A stretch of 52,153 nt of DNA from assembly GCF_024539675.1 (NCBI RefSeq), contig NZ_JAHHIT010000071.1:1-52153 (forward strand), written 5' to 3'. Below, one piece after another: positions 16,495 through 24,113 of this stretch. The DNA is from Streptomyces hilarionis. Lineage in GTDB: Bacteria; Actinomycetota; Actinomycetes; Streptomycetales; Streptomycetaceae. The notes under the pieces were generated by a model. That model did not search any database. It saw only the letters and a list, made by a program, of their open reading frames with translations, and was not told where the DNA came from. Position 1 is the first letter of the stretch; the number at the start of each line of letters is the position of its first letter. Made by a program: the position numbers and the translations under genes.

Positions 16495-17451
16495 ATGACC
16501 ATCGGCCACCACCTCGACGCGCTGCACGGGCTGCCCGCGTACACGTTCCCCGGCGCCGAGCACCGGCCCCGGCCGGTGGAACCGGACGCCGTGGCCTGGC
16601 GCGTCACCGGCGACGTCTACGACGCGGACGAGGACTGGACGGGAGCGTTCGCCCGCTTCTGCGCCACCGTCGACACCACCCGGGTGCGGGCCCTGATCGT
16701 CGGAGCCTGGGAGGAGGCCTACGACACGGACCCGTCCGCCGTCGTCGAGGCCCTCACCGCCGCCCGCGAGCGCTTCCCCGCCCTGCGGGCGCTGTTCCTC
16801 GGTGACATGGTGATGGAGGAGTGCGAGATCTCCTGGATCAACCAGACCGACGTCACCCCCCTCCTGGCCGCCTTCCCGCTGCTGGAGGAACTGGGCGTGC
16901 GCGGCGGATCCGGGCTGCGCTTCCCGGCCCTGAGCCACGGCGCGCTGCGCCGCCTCGTGATCGAGACCGGAGGTCTGCCCGCCGAGGTCGTGCGCGGCGT
17001 CGGCGGCAGCGACCTGCCCGCGCTGGAGCACCTCGACCTGTGGCTCGGCACACCGGAGTACGGCGGCGACAGCGAGGCCGCGGACCTGGAGCCGATCCTG
17101 TCCGGCACCCGGCTGCCGAACCTGCGCCATCTGGCCCTGCGCAACAGCGAGATGCAGGACGCCGTGGCCGCGGCCGTGGCGTCCGCACCGGTGGTCGCGC
17201 GGCTGGAGGTGCTCGACCTCTCCATGGGCGTCCTGACCGACGAGGGCGCGGCCGCCCTGCTCGGCGGTCAGCCGCTCACCCACCTCAAGAAGCTCGACCT
17301 GCACCACCACTACGTGAGCGAGCCCCTCCTGGAGCGGGTCCGCACGACCCTGGAGCCGGCCGGCGTCGAGGTCCTCCTCGACCGCGGTGACGCCGAGGAG
17401 GACGCCGAGGACGACGGCACCGTGTGGCGGTATGTCGCCGTCGGCGAGTGA
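16495..17451 (+). CDS. STM4015-family leucine-rich-repeat protein
   Basis: 318 residues and the first gene of the cassette. The N-terminal part (about 1-115) starts MTIGHHLDALHGLPAYTFPGAE and contains WRVTGDVYDADEDW. From about 120 to 300 there are leucine-rich repeats of roughly 25-30 residues: LEELGVRGGSGL, LRRLVIETGGL, LEHLDLWLGTPEY, LRHLALRNSEM, LEVLDLSMGVL and LKKLDLHHHYV. The C-terminus is acidic (EEDAEDD). The LRR pattern matches the STM4015 family named from Salmonella. LRR proteins usually bind other proteins, so this is likely the adaptor, substrate or scaffold of the system (inference). ATG 16495 has GGGAG 7 nt upstream. The stop overlaps the next gene by 20 bp, so translation is probably coupled. 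Confidence 0.85.
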   Translation: MTIGHHLDALHGLPAYTFPGAEHRPRPVEPDAVAWRVTGDVYDADEDWTGAFARFCATVDTTRVRALIVGAWEEAYDTDPSAVVEALTAARERFPALRALFLGDMVMEECEISWINQTDVTPLLAAFPLLEELGVRGGSGLRFPALSHGALRRLVIETGGLPAEVVRGVGGSDLPALEHLDLWLGTPEYGGDSEAADLEPILSGTRLPNLRHLALRNSEMQDAVAAAVASAPVVARLEVLDLSMGVLTDEGAAALLGGQPLTHLKKLDLHHHYVSEPLLERVRTTLEPAGVEVLLDRGDAEEDAEDDGTVWRYVAVGE

Positions 17452-18559
17452 CGCAGGACCGCGGTTCGCGGTGGTCGGCAACCCCGAGAACCGCCGGGTC
17501 GCCCTCTTCGCGGACGCGGTGCGCGCCGCCGGTCTCCCCGCCCCGCGCGTCGTGGCCTGGGCCGACGTGCTGCGCGCCCGGGGGGCCGACTTCGCCGACG
17601 ACGAGATCGTCCGGATCGACTCGCCCGGCGAGAACGACGAGGTCGACGCGATGCTGCGCGGCGCGCGGGAACCCACCAGGGTCGAGGGCTCGGCCCGGTG
17701 GTACGCCCGCTTCACGGCCGCCGTGCGCGAACTGCGCGGCGGCGTCCGTCTCGACGACCCCGACGACCTGGCCGTGCTCTTCGACAAGCGGCTCTGCCAC
17801 GGCGTCCTCGACGCCGCGGGCGTCCCCGTGCCCGCCTCGCCCACCTCGGGCCCGCACGGCGTCGCGGTCCGCGGCTGGGACGACGTGCGGGCGGCGATGC
17901 GCGGGCACCGGATGTCCCGGCTGTTCGTGAAGCCCGCGCACGGCTCCTCGGCGTCGGGCGTCCTGGCGGTCGAGGCGGGCGGCGGCGGCCGCATCAGGGC
18001 CACCACCTCCGTGGAACGGGCCGCCGACGGCAGCCTGTACAACTCGCTCAGAGTGCGCCGTTACGAACGCGAACAGGACATCGCGGCGGTCGTCGACGCA
18101 CTCGCCCCGGACGGACTGCATCTGGAGCGCTGGCTGCCGAAGGCGTCCCAGGACGGCCGGGCCGCCGACCTCAGGGTCGTCGTGGTCGCGGGCCGCGCCA
18201 CCCACGCGGTGGTGCGCACCAGCCGCTGGCCGCTGACCAACCTGCATCTGGGCGGCCGGCGCGGAGACCTGCGCGCCGCACGGCAGGCCGTGGAGGCGGC
18301 GGGCGCGCGCTGGACCGACGTGCTGGGCGTGTGCGAGCGGGCCGCGGCCTGCTTCCCGCGCACCCTGTGCGTCGGCGTCGACCTGCTGCCCGCGGTCGGC
18401 TGGCGCGGGGCCGCGGTCGGCGAGGTCAACGCCTTCGGCGACCTGCTGCCCGGCCTCACGGGCCTGTCCGGCGGCGGAGCCGAGGGCCTCGACACCTACG
18501 GAGCCCAGGTGGCCGCCGTACTGCACGACCGCAACGACAGAGGAACGCCTCATGCCTGA
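17432..18559 (+). CDS. STM4014-family ATP-grasp-like protein
   Basis: 375 residues. N-terminal Rossmann-like segment RFAVVGNPENRRVALFADAV (11-30). An ATP-grasp region follows: LFDKR (116-120), the nucleotide-binding stretch LFVKPAHGSSASGV (164-177), the DLRVVVVAG strand (246-254) and the metal-site strand with EVNAFGD (331-337). ATP-grasp enzymes join a carboxylate to an amine or thiol through an acyl phosphate, so a ligase activity is likely; the substrate is unknown. ATG 17432 lies inside the end of the STM4015 gene, and the stop overlaps the next start by 8 bp, showing tight coupling. The protein looks cytoplasmic. The family is named by homology only; no biochemical role is described to my knowledge. 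Confidence 0.87.
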   Translation: MSPSASDAGPRFAVVGNPENRRVALFADAVRAAGLPAPRVVAWADVLRARGADFADDEIVRIDSPGENDEVDAMLRGAREPTRVEGSARWYARFTAAVRELRGGVRLDDPDDLAVLFDKRLCHGVLDAAGVPVPASPTSGPHGVAVRGWDDVRAAMRGHRMSRLFVKPAHGSSASGVLAVEAGGGGRIRATTSVERAADGSLYNSLRVRRYEREQDIAAVVDALAPDGLHLERWLPKASQDGRAADLRVVVVAGRATHAVVRTSRWPLTNLHLGGRRGDLRAARQAVEAAGARWTDVLGVCERAAACFPRTLCVGVDLLPAVGWRGAAVGEVNAFGDLLPGLTGLSGGGAEGLDTYGAQVAAVLHDRNDRGTPHA

Positions 18560-19574
18560 CCCCCTGCCCGACGCCTCGCCCGGCCCCGCGGCCGATGCCG
18601 TGCCCGCCGCCGGGTCCGAGCCCGACATGAACGACGTCGTGGGCCGTCACGACATCCTTCTGGTCACCCTCGACACCCTGCGCCACGACGTGGCCGCCGA
18701 GCTCGCGCGGGAGGGCCGCATCCCCCACCTCGCCCGGCATCTCCCCGGCGGCCGCTGGGAGGAGCGGCACGCGCCGGGCAGTTTCACCTACGCCTCCCAC
18801 CAGGCGATCTTCGCCGGCTTCCTGCCGACCCCGGCCGGCCCCGGACCGCACCCGCGGCTCTTCGCGGCGCGTTTCGCGGGCAGTGAGACCACGGCGCCCG
18901 GCACCTACGTCTACGACGCTCCCGACCTCGTCTCCGGCCTGGCCCGGGACGGCTACCACACCGTGTGCGTCGGGGGAGTGGGCTTCTTCAACCGGCAGGG
19001 CCCCCTGGGCTCGGTCCTGCCCGGCCTGTTCCAGGAGGCGCACTGGGAACCGGGGTTCGGCGTCACCTCGCCCCACTCCTTCGAGAACCAGATCGACCGC
19101 GTCGAGGAGGTCGTCGAACGACTCCCGCGCGAGCGGCGGCTGTTCCTGTTCGTGAACGTCTCCGCCCTGCACCAGCCGAACTGGTTCCATCTGCCCGGCG
19201 CGACCCGCGAGGCCGGCGACAGCCGCGCGACGCACGCCGCCGCGCTGGAGTACGTGGACCGGCACATCGGGCGGCTCTTCGCCGCCATGAGCCGCAGGGG
19301 CCGCTGCTTCGCGATCGTCTGCTCCGACCACGGCACCGCCTACGGCGACGACGGCTACACCGGCCACCGGCTCGGCCACGCGTGCGTGTGGACCGTCCCC
19401 TACGCCCACTTCTTCCTCGACCCCGCGCCGGACGCCCCCGCGCCCGCCGATCCGGCGCCCGGGGCCCTCGCACCCGCCGATCCCGGGCTCGGCGCCCCGG
19501 CATCCGACGACGCCGCACCCGGCGCCCCCCTGCCCGACGACCCCGCAAGCCGCCCGACGGAGGCCGCCCGATGA
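18552..19574 (+). CDS. STM4013-family hydrolase (alkaline phosphatase/sulfatase superfamily)
   Basis: 340 residues. Motifs fit the alkaline phosphatase/sulfatase superfamily. VTLDTLRHD near 38-46 holds metal ligands. APGSFTYASHQAIFAGFLP follows, with Thr79 at the usual nucleophile position, so it is not a cysteine/serine formylglycine sulfatase. CSDHGTAYGDDGYTGHRLGH (257-276) supplies the remaining Asp and His ligands. These enzymes cleave or transfer phosphate, sulfate or phosphonate esters. From about residue 290 the C-terminus is a Pro/Ala/Asp-rich low-complexity tail. There is no signal peptide, so a soluble cytoplasmic substrate is expected. It overlaps STM4014 by 8 bp and STM4012 by an ATGA junction. 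Confidence 0.87.
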   Translation: MPDPLPDASPGPAADAVPAAGSEPDMNDVVGRHDILLVTLDTLRHDVAAELAREGRIPHLARHLPGGRWEERHAPGSFTYASHQAIFAGFLPTPAGPGPHPRLFAARFAGSETTAPGTYVYDAPDLVSGLARDGYHTVCVGGVGFFNRQGPLGSVLPGLFQEAHWEPGFGVTSPHSFENQIDRVEEVVERLPRERRLFLFVNVSALHQPNWFHLPGATREAGDSRATHAAALEYVDRHIGRLFAAMSRRGRCFAIVCSDHGTAYGDDGYTGHRLGHACVWTVPYAHFFLDPAPDAPAPADPAPGALAPADPGLGAPASDDAAPGAPLPDDPASRPTEAAR

Positions 19575-21022
19575 CCACCGCCGACCCCGCCCTCGCCGAG
19601 CCGGTCGCCGCCGACCCCGCCACCTCCGCCCCGGTCGCCCCTGGGACCGCCCTCGAGTCGGCCGCGGCCGAGTCGGTCACCGCCGATCCCCTCGCCGGCG
19701 GCGGCCCGTACCAGCACTACGTCTACGCCTATCCGCACAAGACCGCCTACCGCCCGCTCCCCGACCGCCCGCTCCTGAGCGACCTGTGGGCCCCGGAGCC
19801 CAAGGACGCGCTCTCCCTCTACCTGCACATACCGTTCTGCGAGGTCCGCTGCGGCTTCTGCAACCTCTTCACCCGCATCGGCGCGCCCGACGGTCTGACC
19901 GGCGCCTACCTGGACGCGCTGGAGCGGCAGGCGACCGCCGTGCGGGAGGCGCTCGGGGAGACGGACCCCGTCCGGTTCGCCACCGCGGCCTTCGGCGGCG
20001 GCACGCCCACCTTCCTCACCGCCGAGGAGCTCGCCCGCCTCTGCGACATCGCCGAGCACCGCATGGGCGCCGACCTGCGCGCGATCCCGCTCTCCGTCGA
20101 GGCCTCGCCCGCCACGGCCACCGCCGACCGCCTCGCCGTCCTGGCGGGGCGCGGCGCGACCCGGCTCAGCCTGGGCGTCCAGAGCTTCGTCGAGGCCGAG
20201 GCCAGAGCCGCGGTGCGCCCGCAGCGCCGCGCCGACGTCGAGACCGCCCTGGCCCGCGTCCGTGAGGCGGGCATCCCGGTCCTCAACATCGACCTCATCT
20301 ACGGCATCGAGGGCCAGAGCGAGCGGAGCTGGCTGCACTCCCTCGACGCGGCCCTCGCCTGGGAGCCCGAGGAGCTCTACCTCTACCCCCTCTACGTCCG
20401 CCCCCTCACCGGGCTCGGCCGGCGGGCCGCGACGGGCCCCGACCCGGCCTGGGACGAGCACCGCCTGAGCCTGTACCGCACCGGCCGCGACCACCTCCTC
20501 GCGCGCGGCTACACCCAGCAGTCCATGCGCATGTTCCGCCGCGCCGACGCGCCGCCCCAGGGCGCCGACGACTACGCCTGCCAGAGCGACGGCATGATCG
20601 GCCTCGGCTGCGGCGCCCGCTCCTACACGGCCGCCCTGCACTACTCGTTCGACTACGCGGTCGGCACGCACGAGATCCGCGGCATCATCGACGACTACGT
20701 CGCCTGCGGCCCGGCCGACTTCGCCCGGGCGCAGGTCGGTTTCCGCACGGACGCGGGCGAGTCTCGCCGCCGCCACCTCCTCCAGTCCCTGCTCCAGGCC
20801 GAGGGACTGCGCCTGGACGACTACCGGGCCCGCTTCGGCGGCACGCCCGCCGACGACTTCGGCCCCGACCTCGAGCGACTCGCCGACCGTGGCTGGCTCA
20901 CCGACGCCGACCCCACGGTCCTGCGGCTCACCCCCGAGGGACTCGCCCACTCCGACGCCGTCGGCCCCGCCCTGTTCTCGGCGGCCGTGCGGACCGCCAT
21001 GGCCGCCTACGAACGCAAGTGA
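19571..21022 (+). CDS. STM4012-family radical SAM protein (HemW/HemN-like)
   Basis: 483 residues. The first 45 are an Ala/Pro-rich tail like the end of the preceding gene. The radical SAM core follows, with CEVRCGFC (Cys90, Cys94, Cys97), the CxxxCxxC triad that binds the catalytic [4Fe-4S] cluster. Downstream are the GGGTPTFL motif, the SLGVQSF segment and NIDLIYGIEGQS, typical of the coproporphyrinogen oxidase-like HemW group. A C-terminal winged-helix-like region resembles HemN_C (LQSLLQAEGLRLDDYRARFG). HemW-type proteins can bind heme or methylate, so the activity is not fixed by similarity. ATGA overlap with STM4013 and a 7-bp gap to STM4011 place it firmly in the operon. Confidence 0.9.
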   Translation: MTTADPALAEPVAADPATSAPVAPGTALESAAAESVTADPLAGGGPYQHYVYAYPHKTAYRPLPDRPLLSDLWAPEPKDALSLYLHIPFCEVRCGFCNLFTRIGAPDGLTGAYLDALERQATAVREALGETDPVRFATAAFGGGTPTFLTAEELARLCDIAEHRMGADLRAIPLSVEASPATATADRLAVLAGRGATRLSLGVQSFVEAEARAAVRPQRRADVETALARVREAGIPVLNIDLIYGIEGQSERSWLHSLDAALAWEPEELYLYPLYVRPLTGLGRRAATGPDPAWDEHRLSLYRTGRDHLLARGYTQQSMRMFRRADAPPQGADDYACQSDGMIGLGCGARSYTAALHYSFDYAVGTHEIRGIIDDYVACGPADFARAQVGFRTDAGESRRRHLLQSLLQAEGLRLDDYRARFGGTPADDFGPDLERLADRGWLTDADPTVLRLTPEGLAHSDAVGPALFSAAVRTAMAAYERK

Positions 21023-21029
21023 GACCGCC

Positions 21030-21944
21030 GTGGACCTGACCCTTCTCTACCGCGGTCCGCTCGCCTCCTGCGACTACGACTGCCCCTACTGCCCGTTCGC
21101 CAAGCGACGCGACTCGACCGCGCAGCTGCGCGCCGACCGGGCCGCCCTCGAACGGTTCGCCGCCTGGGCGGCGGCCCGCACCGAGGACCGGCTCTCCCTG
21201 CTGTTCACCCCCTGGGGCGAGGGCCTGGTCCGTTCCTGGTACCGGCGTGCCCTGGCCGACCTCTCCCGTCTTGCGCACATCCGCCGCGTCGCGATCCAGA
21301 CCAACCTCAGCTGCCGCACGGACTGGCTGGCCGACGCAGACCCGACCGCGCTGGCGCTGTGGTGCACCTACCACCCGGGCCAGACGCCGTACGCCCGGTT
21401 CCTCGCCAAGTGCCGGGACCTGACCGACCGGGGCATCCGCTTCAGCGTCGGCGTCGTCGGCCTCCCCGAACACCTCGAAGCCGCCCGCCGCCTGCGCGCG
21501 GACCTGCCCGAGCACGTCTACCTGTGGATCAACGCCGCCGAGGGGCTCGTGTACGACGACGCCGAGGCCGACCGGTGGACCGCCCTCGACCCGCTCTTCC
21601 CGTACAGCCGGCACCCGCACGCCAGCGCGGGGCTGCCCTGTCGCACCGGCGAGTCCGTGATCTCGGTCGACGGAGACGGCACGGTCCGCCGCTGCCACTT
21701 CGTCCGCGCCGAGCTCGGCAACCTCTACGACGGCTCGTACCGGGACGCCCTGCGTCCGCGGGCCTGTCCGCTCGCCGTCTGCGACTGCCACATCGGCTAT
21801 GTGCACCTGGAGACGCTGCCGTTGTACGACGTCTTCGCGGGCGGCGTCCTGGAACGCGTCCCGGCCGCGGTCCCGGTCGCCGCCCCCGTACAGCACTCCG
21901 CCCGCATCGCGACGATCGCGATGCGGGCGGAGACGGCCGACTAG
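21030..21944 (+). CDS. STM4011-family radical SAM protein with SPASM-like C-terminus
   Basis: 304 residues from GTG 21030, seven nucleotides after the STM4012 stop. CDYDCPYC (Cys14, Cys18, Cys21) is the catalytic cluster motif, unusually close to the N-terminus. After the short TIM-barrel region, further cysteines lie at 204, 222, 246, 251 and 253. The sequence around them, ISVDGDGTVRRCHF and ACPLAVCDCHIGY, resembles an auxiliary-cluster (SPASM/twitch) domain. Such enzymes modify peptides, proteins or sugars. Two radical SAM enzymes next to an ATP-grasp protein and an LRR protein make a modification system plausible. The last 48 nt form one arm of a perfect hairpin shared with the converging GH30 gene. 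Confidence 0.9.
   Translation: MDLTLLYRGPLASCDYDCPYCPFAKRRDSTAQLRADRAALERFAAWAAARTEDRLSLLFTPWGEGLVRSWYRRALADLSRLAHIRRVAIQTNLSCRTDWLADADPTALALWCTYHPGQTPYARFLAKCRDLTDRGIRFSVGVVGLPEHLEAARRLRADLPEHVYLWINAAEGLVYDDAEADRWTALDPLFPYSRHPHASAGLPCRTGESVISVDGDGTVRRCHFVRAELGNLYDGSYRDALRPRACPLAVCDCHIGYVHLETLPLYDVFAGGVLERVPAAVPVAAPVQHSARIATIAMRAETAD
21896..21932. terminator. Perfect 17-bp bidirectional terminator inside the 3' end of the STM4011 gene
   Basis: The arms are 21896-21912 (CTCCGCCCGCATCGCGA) and 21916-21932, joined by a 3-nt loop. The stop codons of the rightward STM4011 gene (21944) and the leftward GH30 gene (21951) are only 6 bp apart, so no room is left for a terminator outside coding sequence. 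The hairpin lies 18-55 nt beyond the GH30 stop on its transcript. It is coding in the other gene, where it specifies residues SARIATIAMRAE. Confidence 0.8.
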
Positions 21945-21950
21945 CGCGCG

Positions 21951-23978
21951 CTACGGCGTCACGTCCGTGACCCTCCAGCGCTGGTTGGAGCCGGAGTTGG
22001 CCTGCCAGGTCGTGACGGCGGCGCCCTCGTTGGTCGCCTGGCCGCCGACCTCGAGGAGACGCCCGGTGGCCGCGTTCACCAGGGTCCACGTGCCGTCACC
22101 GGTGGTCGACATGATCCACTCGGTGGCGGGGTCGCGTGTGCCCGTGTCGGGCTCGACCACCGGCACGTCGTCGCGCACGGCGAGGCGCTTGCCCTCGGCC
22201 GGGTTGGCGAAGACGTAGCGCTGGCGGGCGCCCTTGTCGCCGTGCCGGGCGTCCAGCTGCCACTGCTGCGCGGTGCTGCCGTTGGCCGAACCGATCACCA
22301 GGCTCGTGCCATTGGCGGCGACGGTGACGGCCTTGCCGCTCTGCACGCCGGTCAGCGTGTAGGAGTGGCCCTTGCTGAACAGACCGGCGTTCTTCGCGAC
22401 CCCCGAGACGCCCTTGACGGCGAACGACGTCACCGACTGGGCGGGCACCGTGTAGGTGGCCTTCCCGTCCACGACCTTGACCGGGGCCTGCTGCTTCAGC
22501 TTGCCGTCGGCGCTGGTCACGGTCGGAGTGACGGTCGCGTCGCGCTTGACGCTGCGGAACTTGGACAGGTCGAGGGTGACCGTGCGCGCCGCGGTGGTGG
22601 AGTTGACGTGGACGAGCGAGAGGCCCTTGCCGTCCCTGGTCACGGCCGCGGCGCTGGAGGTGTCGTCCACCTTGACCAGCTTGTCGCCGGGCTTGATGAA
22701 GTGCGTGAAGTTACGGGCGGTGTCGAACTTGGTGTTCGTGAAGATCGGGCACGACTGGAGGGTGTCCTGCTTCGTGCAGCTGAACGGCAGCTGGATCTCG
22801 CCCCAGTTGCCGCCCTTGGCGGACTCGCCGCCCGGCTTCATGTTGTCGTAGTCCTCGACCGGCTGCCAGAACACCCAGGCGCTGGGCTCCAGTTCACGAA
22901 GGTCGTTCACCATCTGCTGGGCCAGCCCGAGGCCCGGACGCATGTCGGTGAAGCTCTGCCCGTCGCCCCAGTCGCCCTCGACCTCGCTCATCCACAGCGG
23001 TTTGTCGGCGGCCTTGGCGAGGTCGCGCACGGTGGTGCGCTGCCCGGTGCCGTAGGTGTGGACGTTCATCTGGTCCACGAGGTCCTTGGAACCTTGCGAG
23101 TAGGAGTTCCAGTTGGTCGCGAAAAGGGACGGGTTGGTCTCGTCCATCGCGGATATGCCGGCCTTGACCTTCGCCTTCTTCAGCGCGGGGGCCAGCGCGG
23201 CGAGCACCTTCTGCTGGAGTCCGGGGCCGATGTGGGCGCCCTCCTGGCGGCCGCCGACCGGCACGCCGTTCGCGTCGAGCCGGGTGCCCCAGTAGCCGGT
23301 GTTGGGCTCGTTGAACGGGTCGAGGGTGTCGACCTTGATGCCCTCGCCCTTCTCCAGCCGCTTCGTCGCACCCGCCAGATAGGCGGCGAAGTCGTCGACC
23401 GAGTCGGCCTTCAGCTGGTCGGCGTTGGCGTTGAACCCGCCGGACACGTATCCGCTCTCCGTCATGAACCACGGCGGGGAGTTGCTGAACGCCTCCCAGT
23501 GGGTGATGTCCTTCTTGATGCGGTTCACCCACCAGCGCTGGGTGGCGTCGGCCTCGGGGTTCCAGTCGGCCGGGTCGTCCGCGCTCCACCAGTCGGTGTC
23601 CTCGCGGGTGGTGCCCGCGGGCGCCTTCCACCAGCCCTGCACGGCTCCGCCGGCCCGCAGGTAGTCCTTGACGTCCGGAGCGTTGCCGCCGCCGATGTTG
23701 TAGCGCGCGATGTTCAGCGCCAGGCCGTCGTCGCCGAAGAGCAGCTTGGCGAGCTTCTCCCGGACCGCCGGGGGATAGTCGCCGGTGGCGTTGGCGAACC
23801 AGACCAGGCTGGTGCCCCAGCCCTCGAACTTCTCCTGCTGGTACGAGGGGTCCGGCGTCACCGTGACGGCGGCCTCGGCGTGCGCCTGCACGGGGACGCT
23901 CAAGAGCGCGGCCCCGGTGGCCAGTGCGGTGAGTGCGGCGGCCCCGAGGGTCCGTCTGCTGCGGGTACGGCGTGCCAT
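21951..23978 (-). CDS. Secreted GH30-family glycoside hydrolase with ricin-type carbohydrate-binding module (probable endo-beta-1,6-galactanase)
   Basis: 675 residues from ATG 23978, preceded by GGGAG. Signal peptide 1-35 (MARRTRSRRTLGAAALTALATG...). The (beta/alpha)8 GH30 domain covers about 40-470: GWGTSLVWFAN, NIARYNIGGGN, the acid/base FNEPNT (Glu224) and the nucleophile region WMSEVEGDWG (Glu332 or Glu334). A beta-sandwich follows (440-525), then a ricin-like beta-trefoil from about 530 to 675 (QQWQL, ATGRLLEVGGQATNEGAAV, NQRWRVTDVTP). Similarity recalls the Streptomyces GH30_5 endo-beta-1,6-galactanases that cleave arabinogalactan side chains; the exact linkage is inferred. It is the last gene of the locus, 135 bp after the GH42 stop, separated by a strong hairpin. 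Confidence 0.88.
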   Translation of the reverse strand: MARRTRSRRTLGAAALTALATGAALLSVPVQAHAEAAVTVTPDPSYQQEKFEGWGTSLVWFANATGDYPPAVREKLAKLLFGDDGLALNIARYNIGGGNAPDVKDYLRAGGAVQGWWKAPAGTTREDTDWWSADDPADWNPEADATQRWWVNRIKKDITHWEAFSNSPPWFMTESGYVSGGFNANADQLKADSVDDFAAYLAGATKRLEKGEGIKVDTLDPFNEPNTGYWGTRLDANGVPVGGRQEGAHIGPGLQQKVLAALAPALKKAKVKAGISAMDETNPSLFATNWNSYSQGSKDLVDQMNVHTYGTGQRTTVRDLAKAADKPLWMSEVEGDWGDGQSFTDMRPGLGLAQQMVNDLRELEPSAWVFWQPVEDYDNMKPGGESAKGGNWGEIQLPFSCTKQDTLQSCPIFTNTKFDTARNFTHFIKPGDKLVKVDDTSSAAAVTRDGKGLSLVHVNSTTAARTVTLDLSKFRSVKRDATVTPTVTSADGKLKQQAPVKVVDGKATYTVPAQSVTSFAVKGVSGVAKNAGLFSKGHSYTLTGVQSGKAVTVAANGTSLVIGSANGSTAQQWQLDARHGDKGARQRYVFANPAEGKRLAVRDDVPVVEPDTGTRDPATEWIMSTTGDGTWTLVNAATGRLLEVGGQATNEGAAVTTWQANSGSNQRWRVTDVTP

Positions 23979-24047
23979 GTGTGCTCCCAACTGCGGTGCG
24001 GTCGCTGTGGTGGGCCCCCTCCCGCCGCGCGGACGGAAGGGGATGGC

Positions 24048-24077
24048 CCCCGGGCACGGGTCAGGCCGTGCCCGGGG
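24048..24077 (-). terminator. Intra-operonic hairpin between the GH42 and GH30 genes
   Basis: A perfect 12-bp stem, CCCCGGGCACGG (24048-24059) paired with 24066-24077, has a 6-nt loop. It sits 37 nt past the GH42 stop and 70 nt before the GH30 start. It may be a partial terminator, an mRNA stabiliser or a processing site that sets different expression of the two enzymes. Confidence 0.7.
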
Positions 24078-24113
24078 AGTCGTGGGGGTTGCGGGAGGGT
24101 GCGGGAGGAGACG

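Noticed and set aside
14916..21944. A RiPP precursor peptide gene in the STM cassette
   Set aside because: Two radical SAM enzymes prompted a search for a short core-peptide gene, but the genes overlap and the gaps are too small. If there is a peptide substrate it is encoded elsewhere, or the LRR protein is the substrate.
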